From assembly GCA_029817715.1 (NCBI GenBank), contig JARUPY010000533.1, positions 2,686,001-2,750,000 on the forward strand: a DNA stretch of 64,000 bases, written 5' to 3'. This document shows, piece by piece, positions 47,075 to 60,159 of this stretch (its first letter is position 1; every line of letters begins with the position of its first letter). This stretch comes from Melastoma dodecandrum (lineage: Eukaryota; Streptophyta; Magnoliopsida; Myrtales; Melastomataceae). A program made the position numbers and the translations under genes. Under the pieces are notes generated by a model. The model was not told the origin of the DNA. It was given only the letters and a program-made list of their open reading frames with translations, and ran no database searches.

Positions 47075-48692
47075 TCACTTACAGGCTTCGTTGATGACTT
47101 TCTCGAGGTTTGCCATGATGGATTCCGGCAACGCGAGGACGGCCACCATCTTCTTGTTCTTATCCTCGCCCTCGTTGAAGAACACGCACAGCTCCCTCGC
47201 CAGGTCGCCACACCCAAAGTTGGTCGGGTCGCCCCACCCGAAGTTTGAGCATCCGTAGGCCAGCCTCGTCCACGAGCTGATCACCAGTGTGCCGACCGAC
47301 GTGAGCTGCGGCTTGTACACTCCCGTGAAGTCTATCTTTGACCTCACATACTCCTCCGTGACCATCCCTATGGCATTCTTTATCTTCTCCACCGCGAAGG
47401 ACATGGGCCTCTCGGTCAGCTCGCCGTTGCTGCAGATGCATCCGATCGTAGTCACGCCATTCCCAAAGTACCCCTCGGGGAGTCCCTTCAGCTTCTGCCT
47501 GAAATCGACCATGATACGGAGCTTGGTTAACTGGTGGGGCTTCATGTTGAGGGCCTTGCTCCTGGCTCGCCATATGAATGCCGATAGTGCGGCGAACATG
47601 GAGCAGTTCTTCAGGGTCCCGTCAACCAGGGCCATGTCCTTGATCTTGGCAAGCTTTTCAGTATCGAAGTGGAAGGACCGGTTGATGATCGCCTCCTTTT
47701 GATAGTACGACTCCATGTCGGACGAGTCCGTCACGTCGATTACATCATCATAAGGGTACATGATCTGGGGAGGCATCCTCATTCTTAGCAAGGTACGGTC
47801 ATGAAACGGGATGGCAGAGATCGGTTTGGAGTTCGCGGTCTCAGCCCATGAGTTAATGAAGTTCATCCCAGAGACGCCGTCCACCATGCTGTGATTCACA
47901 CCGATCCCGAGCGTGAACCCTCCACACTTGAACTTTGTTACCTAATGTCAACGATTAAAAAGAGTGTATCAAAGCCACCTAATTATGTCTGAACATAAGT
48001 ACGTGTCATCCATGATAATTAAAACTTTATTATTGTGATCATTCATATTTCTGAAAGTGTTTGTCAATATTAGTGCATATAATAGTACTTTTTACGGGTT
48101 CGCAATGTTTTTCGCTGGATCTAAAATATCTAATAAGCTCCTAAAATGGATTAAACCTCCAGATCGATACCTACATTTAAATAGTCATGGAACCCCATAT
48201 TATCCGATATTAATCTGACTGATAAAAGTTGGATAACCTATCTTATAAGCAAATACGAACCTGCGCAGTCAGCAGTGGCGCATCGAAGATGGTTTTGGCC
48301 CTAGGATCGGTGTAAATGAGCTTCTCGGTCGTGTCGGGATCTGGAACCCTGATATCGCCAATCACATCCATGGTGCAGTTGGCCACTGCCTCAACGAACG
48401 GGACACCCCTTTTCGTCAGCTCCACGATGAACTCCCCGTCGGGCCTCAACACGAGGCTCCCGGTTAGGGGATAATATTGGACGAGGACCTTCGCAAGCGC
48501 TTCCATCAAGATCTCCGCGAGGTTTTCGTCGGACTTTTTGTAGGTGTAGATGGTCTTTATCGTGAAGGGAATGGCCTGGTCGAGGCTTGACAGGTAGTAG
48601 AACCCCTTTGGGGTCTCGGACTCAGGGCTGACAAGGACTGCCGGGGACTTCCGCACCGTCATTATGACGCCGTTCAGGATTTGCTCCCCCAT
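47075..48692 (-). CDS. BAHD acyltransferase, array copy B
   Basis: Two exons (48692-48261 and 47941-47075) give 432 residues, the same length and intron position as copy A. Catalytic H-S-M-V-D is intact at 161-165 and the second motif again reads N-F-G-W-G at 377-381. Differences from copy A are scattered substitutions, mostly in exon 1 (for example M-G-E-Q-I-L-N-G at the start and P-K-G-F-Y-Y-L). Role as for copy A: acyl transfer from CoA thioesters to hydroxyl groups, probably in extracellular lipid or specialised metabolism. Its 5' flank differs from the flank shared by A and C, so it may be regulated differently. Both copies look able to make enzyme. Confidence 0.9.
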
Positions 48693-49751
48693 GAATGCCT
48701 TCCTGTCTTCGAAGCAAGACCGCTTGGCAACCTAGAAGATTTCACGCGTTTGTTAGCTTAAGGAAATGGAGCATGCACGCGAATTATTTGCAATACCTAA
48801 CCTTATAGCAAAGTATTCCAGAACCTTATGCGAAGAGTTCTGACTATTTTCTGGTTCGATGTCCGAATTCGAGGATTTTAGAATGATCTCTTTAAATAAG
48901 CTTATCATCTAGAACGGAACCCGAGAAACGTGAATATTGTCAATGTTATCCGATTAATATTAATCAATTTCTTACCAAAGAAATAATGAAATTATATCCT
49001 CCCATTTTTTGAAATAATCTATTTCTCACATAAGTTCCATAATGACCTTCTTTAGGTTAAAGAGCTCCACGTTTATTTGTATTTTGATATGACAAACCTC
49101 TTTCAATCTTTCTGACAACGTCGAGAATCATGTGTAATCACATTTCGATGAAATCAACTAGATTAGGAAATAGATTAATGATTATTTCCTTTTAAAGAGG
49201 TTTAACCTTCTGACCATAATTTACTTGCTGGGATGAAATCAATCATTGATTGATTCCCAACAGTAACATGATAAACTGCCACAATATGAAAATAATCTTC
49301 TGGGAATATTATTATTATTACACTAACATATTACATCCCTTATTTTGCAGCAAGATACTTTCTATTTACAGTAGCATGATGTCATCTAAACTATTAGCCT
49401 AATTTAAATTTATGTATATAGCTACAAATAGATTAATTCAACATTGTTACTGAATAAGTTGGTTGAGTGAGTGCGTCAGAGCATAATAGTTGATATTGCT
49501 TTGAGTGTGTCCTTCTGTTCTTGCCACACTACGGGAAGAGCGTGAGTTACAGAAGGCAGTATCATCGATGAAGCTTTTAGGAGAGTGACTCGGGGGGCAG
49601 GAGGGACTTCGGTTGGAGGCTGTGGATAGTGTGGAGGGGCGTGCAACAAGATCCGGGGGAGGATCGCTGGCTGTGTACAAGCCAACGTGCAGCAACCGAA
49701 GTGAATGCCAGAACTCTGGGAGCACAAAAGGTGAGGGACTGACCTGGTTCT
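48693..49751. other. 5' flank of copy B, unlike those of A and C beyond the first 250 bases
   Basis: The first 250 bases share ttagcttaagg- and tttaaataagct-type phrases with the flanks of A and C, then similarity ends. AT-rich DNA continues to 49440. A less AT-rich block at 49447-49751 has open frames on both strands but no recognisable protein. Confidence 0.5.
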
Positions 49752-51761
49752 GTAACTACGTTCTGATGTGGTTGTGTGCAGGAAAGTTTACTCGGTGAGG
49801 AGCCAAAGGGAAGCGGAGCATTCTTGGTGAGGAGCTGAGAGGAAGTTGCAGTGGGTTGCTGTGCATGGTTGGTGAGGAGCCAAGGGATTACTCGATGAGG
49901 AGCCGAGGGGAAGCCGTAGTGGGCAGCTGTGCAACTGGCGACGACACCGTCCGAGGAGGAGAACGTCCAAACACCCGGTTACAATTGTTAGTCACGCTAA
50001 CCCGTGCAAACTTGTAAAAGTGAACTACCATCTGGTGCATGTGCTATAGATGGCTAACATTATATCACCTTCTACATCACTAATACGTTCCGATTAGTGA
50101 TAACAACCTTACATTTTGGGTGAGAGTGGACGTAGGTTGTCTCTACTGAACCACTATAAAATTATTTCTCATTTACTTTTGTTTGCCAACTATTTCATAA
50201 GTGTTAATCATACAAAAGCCGAAAACAGAAGGATAATCGCGCAGATACAGAAGGTTGACTAACGAGTTACAAGAGGTGATGCTACACTGCTCCTGTTCTA
50301 CACGTCCGTTTAAACCTGAATCTCTAAGGTTTTGAAAATTATCAAAAATCATTCCATTAGTCTGATTGATGACGTATACGACAGATCACTTCGGGTTCTG
50401 TTCGATAGCCTCTATAGCAAACAGAAACCTCACAAAGGTTCTGTTCCTACATGAGGTCAAGTCTTTCGCTGTTGGGGTTTATGTGAAAAAGTTCAAAAGT
50501 GACCCTTTGGACATTAATATTAATTCACCCCCTCTTAGTCTTAATCATTGTACCAACAACAAGCAAGAAAGGTATTAATATTATATGTTTTACCTGACTC
50601 GACGATCGTTGTTCATGATGGTCTTTTATGTATTCAAGATGTCACCACCATAGTAACCGATGCAGTAAACGTGCTCCCTTTTTCTTGAATGCTAGGAGAT
50701 TCTAACTCGGGATCATGACATTAACCTTAAGAATGAATATTGGCAAGTCAACTCCAATGTGTAATCATATAATTAACAGAAACGGCGGATGAATCCGGAA
50801 CAAGAACTCACCGGTGTGGGTCAACTTTTCCAGGGACGAAATCTCACGACGTGGTTGTCACAACCACTTGCTCACATTGAAACTTGGTTCATCTCACTTA
50901 TTGAATACGATTATGGGAAAAGGGAAAGAAAGGAGAAGCCACGTACGTGGCACCGAGTATTGGCTAATGTGTTCTGGTTTGTTTGACTGAGGTTTGGTGC
51001 GATGGAACATTGCATTAATTGATAATGGCACCGTCTTGGCAATTTGTCATGTTACAATAATGGCAGCGGCATTGGGGTCGTGTTTTCGTTCCTAACTTTT
51101 ACCTAACGATTGAGCGCGACACGTTCGTGCGTTCGTTGGTTGACTCTGCACCCACTTTGTTTTAAGGCTTTACGAGAAATCTCGAATATATGAGGTCATA
51201 AGGAAATGATGACAATTATTTAATCAGCTATTGGACGATGTCCGAAATGGCAAAGTGGAAACTATTTTTGGGCTTATTGATGGTGTTTAGGCCTAGAAGA
51301 AGAAATAATGCTCTTGCTCCCCATACAAGTCCATCCAATCACGCACGTGGAGTCATTGTTTTTTTGGTTTGTTTTAAGTCGGACCATGTAAGGTTTGAGA
51401 TTTATGCATGTTCATGCAGTAAAGCAATCTTGTCCGTCCGTTCCGTCGTTGTAAGAGTTTGCCGAAATAATTTTACTTATAATCTCGATAATTAGCAGTC
51501 GGGTGAAACTTAGGAGGGCATTTACTTCAAAGTGTTTCCGATTGTGAAAAGCATTGTTCTGATCCAAGGCGCCTTAATAATTTCGCTTCGGTTCGACTGG
51601 GCTATATTGATGTGTCCGAGGGCCTCGCAAGTTTGGTTATTTATTGATGGAATAAACAGTTTTACATTTTACAAAACATTAACATAAGTGGAACCAAGAA
51701 ACATCAATGGGAAAGTATCCATAGTTGTAAGACAAAGAGGTGCTTAAGGTAACATGGAACG
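49752..51761. repeat. second copy of the array spacer
   Basis: Matches 44709-45875 plus 46230-47074 in order, without the 354-base solo LTR. This shows that the spacer and the gene next to it were duplicated as one unit of about 4-5 kb. Confidence 0.8.
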
Positions 51762-53345
51762 TCACTTACAGGCTTCGCGGATGACTTTCTCGAGGTTTGC
51801 CACAATGGATTCCGGCAACGCGAGGACGACCACCATCTTCTTTTTCTTATTCTCGCCCTCGTTGAAGAACACGCGCAACTCCCTCGCCAGGTCGCCACAC
51901 CCAAAGTTGGTCGGATCGCCCCACCCGAAGTTTGAGCATCCGTAGGCCAGCCTCATCCACGAGCTGATCACCAGTGTGCCGACCGACGTGAGCTGCGGCT
52001 TGTACGTGCCCGTGAAGTCTATCTTTGACCTCACATACTCCTCCGTGACCATCCCCAAGGCATTCTTTATCTTCTCCACCGCGAAGGACATGGGCCTCTC
52101 GGTCAGCCCGCCGTTGCTGCAGATGCCCCTGATCATGGTCACGCCATTCCCAAAGTATCCCTCGGGAAGTCCCTTAATCTTCTGCCTGAAATCGACCATG
52201 ATACGGAGCTTGGTTAACTGGTGGGGCTTCATGTTGAGGGCCTTGCTCCTGGCTCGCCATATGAAGGCCGTCAGCGTCGCAAATGTGGAGCAGTTCTTCA
52301 GGGTCCCGTCAACCAGGGCCATGTCCTTGATCTTGGCAAGCTTTTCAGTATCGAAGTGGAAGGACCGGTTGATGATCGCCTCCTTTTGATAGTACGACTC
52401 CATGTCGGACGAGTCCGTCACGTCGATGACATCATCATATGGGGACATGATCCGTGGATGCATCCTCATCCTAAGCAAGGTACGGTCATGAAACGGGATG
52501 GCAGAGATCGGCTTAGAGTTTGCAGTCTCAGCCCACGAGTTGATGAAGTTCATCGCTGAGACTCCATCGGCATGCAGTGGTTCAGGCCGATGCGAGCATA
52601 AACCCTCCACATTTGAACTTCGTTCTCTAATTCCCAACAACAACGATAGAAGAAATTATACGAACCGCCAAATTGTATTAAAAAAATAAGTAATGTTTAG
52701 GGAACGTAATTCAAGTCTTTGATAAAGAACAAAATCTGTACACTTTTTAAGGCTTCGTAATGTTTTCTCTTTATTTGGAAAGGATCTAAAATTTTTCATA
52801 AGCTTTCTAATCAGGTGTAATCTTCCAAATCGGTATCTGCAGTTAACTAGCCATGCATGAGACCCCCACATTATCAGGTAGTTAATCTGAGTGAAAATTA
52901 TTAATAGACCATCTTAAACAAATACAAACCTGGGTGGTCAATAGTGGCATATCGAAGATGGTTTTCGCACTAGGATCTGTGTAAACGAGCTTCGCGATTG
53001 TGTTGCTATCCGGAACCTTGATATCACCAATCATATCCATGGTGCAGTTGGCCACCGACTCTACAAATGGGATGCCCTTGTTTGTGAGTTCCACCATGAA
53101 CTCGCCATTAGGCCTCAACACCAAGTGCCCAGTAAGTGGATAATAATGGACTAGGACCTTTGCCAGCGCTTCTCTCAGGATCTCCCCTAGTTGTTGTTGG
53201 ACGTGTCATAGGTGTAGATGGTACTTATCGTGATGGGAATGGCCTGGTCGAGGCTTGATAGGTAGAAGAACCCATTCGGGGTATCAGACTCCGGCCTCAC
53301 AAGGACCGCTGGTGACATCCTCACCGTCATGATGCCGCCATTCAG
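51762..53345 (-). pseudogene. BAHD acyltransferase, array copy C (broken)
   Basis: Exon 2 (about 52632-51762) and exon 1 (about 53345-52931) are recognisable at high identity to copies A and B. Two single-base deletions hit the start of exon 2, one just before the catalytic motif and one inside it (near 52570-52600), destroying H-x3-D. Exon 1 has lost the start codon and carries a small indel near 53190 that brings a stop into frame. The rest of exon 2, including N-F-G-W-G, stays open for over 250 codons, so inactivation looks recent. Confidence 0.85.
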
Positions 53346-53349
53346 GTTA

Positions 53350-55400
53350 GCTCCACCAACAACCTATAAGATTTCACTCTTTTGTTAGCTCAAGCAGAAG
53401 AAGCATGGCTACGAATTATTTTTGCGCCTAACCTTTTAGCAATGTATGCCAAAACCTTATGCGGAAAGCTCCAACAACGTTCTACTTGGATGTCTGAAGT
53501 AGAGGGTTTCAGATTAATCTCTTTAAATAAGCTCATCATCTCGATCGGAGCCAGAGAAACGTGAACCTCATATTTAATACATTTTATATATGCGGACGGT
53601 TTATCGTTTCAATAATGAAAATTTAAATTTTTTCTAACGCAAGAAACGTCACATTATTATACATGTAACCTGTTAAATGTTACCCCATGGGTAAGGTGAA
53701 AGATGAAGTGCTTGGGCCACGTCTCGGCTATGATTTTCTATGCGGACAGCTCAATTGTAATTGTCAGTGACATTGTTGTCATAGCACGTAATTTTTTTTT
53801 TTTTTTTGTGAAGCGAAGTGAAAAGGGACATTCTAAGTAGGAACATTTAAACAAACTTGACGACAACCATTCCCTGGAACCGTGTTTCGGACAGGCGGGA
53901 ACGGGCAATTTCCAGTCCCGAAGCAAGCACACAAAACTTGAACGGTTCCCACAGTTTAGATTCCCGTTTCGGACTTCACGATTTCCGCATGCCTCGGATT
54001 CCATGACCCATCATAAACCTTCGGCTAGAAATACATGGGTAATACCTCGGCCACTCACATGTCCATCGATCGAGTTTGTGTACTCTGATGGATTATGATA
54101 GATGAAGAATAAGAAAAATAGGAATTAGCATTAGGGCGGTGCCACCAAATCAAGGGTTGTTCGGATATTATTTACTTTGTTTTGTATGGTGTTCTTGCAC
54201 ACCAAACTTACACTTAGATCTGAACACGATTTCAGTTGAACTATTCCCCCTTTCATGTACTACACCTAACGAAGAGGGTGGTGTCTACTAAGCACTCCGC
54301 CGCTCGAATTCTTTTATCGCATAAGCAACTCGGCGTTGTGATAAAACAAACTCAACTGTTGCCAAATGGACTTTCTCGGGTCGGACATTGAAAAGGTCGA
54401 AATAACAGTTTTGAAAGGATACTTTGATTCCTAGTTAGCTAGCGCTTCTTCTTTTTTTGAATTAAATAATTGAAGTAAAAAAAGATACCAGGTATAGCTT
54501 TGGTTTATTCGATCAAAACTGGGAAACAACCTACGACTGAAATCGCGCAAAAATAATTCTCTTAACAGCCAATTTTGACCGAATTGATATGTATAAACCA
54601 AAGAAGAGGCGGATCTCACTCTTGCACACGGCTTCTCCATAAATTTTGTTTTTTTTCCAAAGAAGAGTCATTATTCTCGTTCCTATTTGTTATTCCGTTC
54701 TTTGCCATACCCTCCTCAAATTCGTACATAATTTGTCAGGCATGAATCGCACTGCAGCAAAATGAAATATATAATTATCACATCCATGTCACCAACTCCG
54801 CGTAGGATTAATCAAAGCCGACCCTTTGACCAACTCCCCGGAGTTGGCCATGGAACAAGCTCATCGCCATTATTCCTTTCCTTTCATCTGGTTTAGTAAT
54901 GGGAAACGATCGACCATGGGTTGGACCCAACTCCATCACCACCACCACCTACCACGATTGAACGCCTTGTTAAATATACTTCTAAACAACACAGGCCGCA
55001 GACCCCCACGCGCCCGTGTGTGTGTGTGTATATATTGGAACTTGTCACCGAGGATGATTTCCTCATGAGATAATTTCATGTTCATTTTTTTCTTTTTTCT
55101 TTTTGGGCTAGACCGTTTACTTAGGGCATGAATTTTATCGATTTCTCATAAGAATTTACCCTAAAAAACCATACGAAAAAGTTCTTTCCAAATTAACTTT
55201 ATTTTTATAAAGTCCTCCAGATCCCCTCGTCCCCATACAGAACCTTTAGGGTTAGAGGATTTAAAATAAATTGATATAAGGAAAAACAACGTTACTTATT
55301 AATCATTTTGGTAATGTTTAATTAGATGAATGGTGTAGTAGAATGATAATTTGCTCCCTTTGATTGATCCGGTCGTTGTCATGTCATCGACGTGCCCACA
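53350..55400. repeat. 5' flank of BAHD copy C, homologous to that of copy A
   Basis: Counterpart of 41500-43560, more diverged and with indels, including a poly-T run at 53791-53808. Frames at 53738-54004 and 54431-54640 are not conserved between the two flanks, so none is called. Confidence 0.68.
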
Positions 55401-56554
55401 TCAAGGACATGCCCGCCAAGGGATTGAGAATCTCTAAAGTCAAATATTGAAGGATTTAGGAACTTCCAACCGCAAGCTGGATTGTATTTTTTGTTATCCT
55501 TTCTCAGCTTACGTGAACAATTTGTTTCTGTGGAAACAAATGTGAAAGCGGTTTTGTTCGAGACGATCAAAACACTTACTTTGTTGCAACTTCACATCAG
55601 TTTGATTAATTCATTCTAAAGAGTATATCGCATGGCCAAAATGGACATCGAGATTTTTTTATAAATTCGATCTAGTTTACTTGCATCCACTCCACCAACC
55701 AGATATATATTTAACTAATATGAACAATAGATGTAATGCCAGACGTTTCTTCTTACCCTTGAAAGGATTGCTCATCACTAAGTGGTAAATTCCTCGCACG
55801 AGATTGTTCCTCTTAACACAAATGAATGTTTTTCGCAAAGGAGATCGGCACTTTACTCTTCACACCACAACAACTTTCTGCTGATAGTTAGCAGCTGCTT
55901 ATTACAAATACAAATCAAAGATACAAGGCAAACCGAATTAATTCGAAACCAGAGCTCGTTGCTCCTCTATAACAAATTATTTATCTCTGGATGAACAAGT
56001 TGAGAACACAACCCTTGACTCTCTCGCGCACACAAATTTTGAGAAAATAAAGTGACTATTCAACACACTCATTTCCTCGCTTCACACCACACCTAATTGA
56101 TTATTCAATTCTGATTTCACGTCACAGAGTTTACTTTGAGTGATCTACTCGATTTATAAATTGTGATCAATCTCTTGAGTAAAGTGATTTGAGAAGATTG
56201 TTTCTCAACCAAACTTTTCTTTATAATTGTTTCCTTTAACGAGGGATCATTTAATCATGCGATATTATATATTTTTCACTATTTACATGCCTAAATCAAT
56301 TATAAGATAATTCACATACTTTAATTTAAACTTTATTCATACGATATTATATTTGTTTCATTATTCGCACAACTAAATCATTACGATGAATTCAGGAAGT
56401 ATTTACTTCCATATTTATCGACAAATATATTCATATAAAATTGGAAGTAATAATTTAAATATAAAATGGATTTTTAGGTGACGAGATCGGAGGGGTACGG
56501 AATGATTCTTTTAGCTAATCAAAAGGACCAATAAATTGAAACCACAGCTGAAAT
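55401..56554. other. AT-rich spacer, nothing recognised
   Basis: No gene or clear repeat. It ends where the GC-rich terminal region of the hAT element begins. Confidence 0.5.
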
Positions 56555-58865
56555 TAGGGTTGTTAATGAGTCGGGCCGGGCTCAGACACCCCCTACCCGA
56601 GTTTGGCCCGAATAAAACTTTATCAGGCTTGAGCCTGAGCTCGAGCTTGATCGGGCTTTATATAGTCAAGCTCGGGCTTAAGCCTATTTAAAAATTTTCA
56701 GACCGAGCCCGAGTCTGAGCCCGCCATGAGCCCGTTTAAGTTTTAACATTGAACAAAAATAAAAAATCATAACATTCAGAAATATTCCTCGCCCCGACAA
56801 TGTCCCGGCAAATCCAAATTGAAACAAACAAATTATTCATCATATTCAAGCTTCAACACCTCCAAAATAATTCAAAAGCATTTAAAGACAGTTAAGCATC
56901 GAATAACTTTGACGTTGATTTATGAGGTTCCGAGAACCCCTACTCTAGACCGATGAGTTTCTTCTCGTCCTCCTTTCATTTCCGCCCCTACTTGTTATCA
57001 TTAAGAAAACAACATTAAAATTATAATAAAAATAAAAAAGCAATCTCAACTATGATGTTGTTACCATCAAGGATTTGGAAGCGTGATTTCTATGGGCTCC
57101 TTATTAATCTGTAAATACATGAATATATAAAGATAATTTATAATTGAAATAAAAAATTTCAAAGGAAAATTCTCACAGAAAAAAATTACCTTGTTGTCCT
57201 TCTTGACTCCATGTCGATTTTTAAGCCAATCGCCCCCACAAATAAGCATTTGCACAGTTTCTGGAAGTAACAATGAATGATATGCATCAATAACTCTTCC
57301 ACCAGCACTAAAAGTGGCTTCAGAAGCCACACTAGTAATGGGAATCGAAAGAACATCCCGCGCCATCTTCGACAAGATAGGATACTTCGATGTATTAAAT
57401 TTCCACCACTCTAATACATCAAAAGTAGCATCTCCAATAATTCTATCATTCATATGACAATCCTCATCAAGATACATATCCAAGTCAGACTTCCGAGAAT
57501 GAGTGCTATCTACGAGCTTCTTCTTTTTAAATTCCGTAAACTCCGACCAATAAGGCTCTGAATATGAGGTTGACAATTGAGTGTTTTCATCTGTCAAACC
57601 TTCTACCTTTAAACAATGCTCGCTAGTCGTACTTTGACTTTCCAAAACATAAGCATCATATACATTGTGTAAAGCACGACGAATCTCTTCAATATTGTAT
57701 TTAGCATCCTCTAATGAGTAGAGTTTTGGAAAGCAAAACTCGATCACCATGAACTTGTTTCTTGGGTCTAAAACCGCCGCTACAGCCATCAATAAGTTAC
57801 ATTCACCCCAATATTTGTCAAATTTCTATTTCATACTTCTCACCATCTTAAACAGAAAATGATGCTCATCAGTTGTCTCGACAACCTTTTTATCCAACAT
57901 CATTTTCACTCTAAAAACTTCATGAAGGAACAAGTTCGCGGTAGGATACTCACTACCTGAAATGGTTTTAGTGACGGAGTTAAATACATCCAACACGTCG
58001 CAAACTTGTTTCACCTTTGTCCAATCGTCGGCGGATGGGCAAGACTTATAGCTTAGTTCTCACTCCTTATAGCGAGGAAAAACATCCTTAAACCTCATTG
58101 CCCGTGTCAGCATGTCGAACGTTGAATTCCATCTTGTTTTGCATTCAATGATGAGTTTTCTGAAGGGTATCTGCAATTGGTGTGAGATATCGGCAAACAT
58201 CCGAAGTCGTGCCTCACTTTGGTTGATAAATACCACACTGTCATGTACTTTTTCAATAATCTTCTCTATTTCAGCAAGACCATCTTGAACCATAATATTC
58301 AAGATGTGAGCACAACAACGCACATGTAATAATCGACCATTGCAAAGCAACTGCTTATTCCTTGAGAAAGAGTCTCTTAAATACCTCAATGCGACATCAT
58401 TCTTTGAAGCGTTGTCAACAGTTATTGAAATTACCTGTCACAAATAAGATGAATGATGTCAAAAATGTTTTCAAAAAAGAAAAATGAATAATAAGTAACC
58501 ATTGAATTATAACTATGAATTATCTCGTACCTTATTCTCGATTCCCCATTCCTTTAAACGTTTGTAGATTGCATCTGATATGTCTATTCCACGAGTTGGA
58601 GGAGGCAGATGAATGAAATTCAAAACTATTTTTTGTAGCTTCCATTGTTGATCGACAAAATGGCCAGTGACTACCATATACTCAATACGTTGACATGATG
58701 ACTTCCACATATCAGTAGTGATACTAACCGCACTTATTTCTTTAAACATGTTAAAGATACGCTGTTTTTCCAACTCATACACTTTGAAGCAGTCATTCCT
58801 GACGGTGTGACGTGATAATCTTTGCCATTGAGGCATTCCACACATCTGCATAAGATTAAACCCTT
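56555..58865 (-). mobile_element. hAT-superfamily DNA transposon, right part interrupted
   Basis: The left (3') end at 56555-56745 starts tagggttgttaatgag and is packed with gggctcgggctt-type subterminal motifs in both orientations, as in plant hAT elements. A transposase gene follows on the minus strand. The other end is missing because a gypsy LTR starts at 58866 inside the transposase. The 8-bp target duplication could not be confirmed. Confidence 0.75.
57067..58860 (-). pseudogene. hAT transposase (RICESLEEPER-like), two nonsense codons
   Basis: Exon a (58860-58531) and exon b (from 58434) join over a GT-AG intron in one frame. Landmarks are S-R-H-T-V-R-N-D, then T-T-D-M-W-K-S, then I-T-V-D-N-A-S-K-N-D, then C-A-H-I-L-N-I-M-V-Q-D-G-L, and the carboxy hAT dimerisation block with W-W-K-F-N-T-S-K-Y-P and S-I-P-I-T-S-V-A-S-E-A-T-F-S-A-G-G-R. 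Two in-frame stops break it: TGA at 58062-58060 and TAG at 57828-57826. There are no frameshifts. The amino part with the BED zinc finger is cut off at the gypsy junction. Confidence 0.85.
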
Positions 58866-60032
58866 TGATAACTCTATGAAAGTAGAGTTATTTAGGGCAA
58901 CTTCCTACTTAGATTTTGTTAGATTAATGAAATATTGTGTTTATTGCGTAATATTCCTAGTTATTTCACATTATTCCCGAGAAATAGATTACTGCCGAGT
59001 TTTCTGGTATATTTCAGGATAAATATGAAGAAAAGGGGACCTCGGCGTAATTATGAAGACTTCGTGCAGAAGGAAGATCTCTGGATGCTCTTGCAAGACC
59101 AAAAGCTACGATGGGGAGAAATTAGAAGATTTTCTTTCCTTATTTTCTAAAGATTCTCTAGGTTTATTTGGGGGATTATAAAAACATTTTATTTTTACCT
59201 AGAGGGAAGGGGGAGGCGACTTCAGAGAGCCATCGACAAAGACTTTGGGAGTTTTTCTTTTAGTTTTCCTTTATGTCGTTTTCATTGTCTACAATGGATT
59301 TGATGTTTTCGATTAATTCGGCTATGAACTAAATTTCTTTGCCTAGGGTTAAGATGGATCTTGACGATTAGTCAAGAGTCTATCTCTTTTGACACACTTG
59401 AATGATTTTGGGTTGATTATTTCTGTTCGTTCTTAACGCTTTCTTATTGCCTGATCACCAATAGGATTGAATAGTGAATTTAGGTGAACTCGGAAGGGGA
59501 ATCCTAGATTAAGCACGGGAATAGGAATAACTTAGGGTAAACTTAGTCGGAAGACGGGTTTATTAACGAGCGGGATAGGAATATACCCAATCGTCCTAGG
59601 TAATCGAATTGGAATTGATTCGTAAGGGGCACTCGATAGTTAATCTACCTAGGAATAGAGTGATTACTATTTACAGAGTTGTACGTTCTTATGACCTCGG
59701 GAGGGGCGTAGGAAGATAACCGAATTCCAGATTATCAACCAGATCATTTTAAGCGTGTTGATTGAGATATGACTTGCGATTAATTGTCCGGTGAAATCGT
59801 CGCCCTAGGTGCTTTTCTCATCTGAATTTTAATTCAATTTACTTACTCGTTTTCTTTAGCTTTTCATTTAGTTTGATTAAGTCTCAACTCGTTAGTTGGA
59901 TAATAGAGATTGACGGTATTTTAATAATTGGGAGAAGTTTAGATCAGTCCTCGTGGGAACGATATCTTACTTACACTTTATTACTTGTACGATCGCGTGC
60001 ACTTGCGTGGTGAATACGTTTTCGACGTGACA
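58866..60032 (+). repeat. 5' LTR of the Athila-like element
   Basis: Starts TGATAACTC within a short palindrome (ataactcta...tagagttat at 58868-58891) and ends ...GTGACA just before the primer site. Length about 1.17 kb. The start is inferred from the loss of hAT coding sequence at 58866. The 3' LTR lies outside the window. Confidence 0.65.
59177..59184 (+). promoter_or_regulatory. TATA box in the LTR
   Basis: TATAAAAA lies about 310 bases into the LTR, on the sense strand of the element, in an otherwise G-rich then T-rich setting. Confidence 0.5.
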
Positions 60033-60038
60033 AGTTTT

Positions 60039-60056
60039 TGGCGCCGCTGCCGGGGA
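60039..60056 (+). other. primer-binding site, tRNA-Asp type
   Basis: TGGCGCCGCTGCCGGGGA starts 7 bases after the LTR end and is complementary to the 3' end of plant tRNA-Asp apart from one base (C for T at the ninth position). This primer is typical of Athila-group elements. Confidence 0.85.
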
Positions 60057-60159
60057 CTGTTTTCTAGATTTTCAGCCAATATTATTTTTAATCAGATCTT
60101 TATTAATTCAGCTTTAATCTTGATTTTCGATTTACTTGCAGGAAAAATTTCAACGTTGT

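Noticed and set aside
58917..58922. Alternative LTR start at TGTTAG
   Set aside because: hAT coding similarity is already lost by 58866, and TGATAACTC with its palindrome is a better element start.
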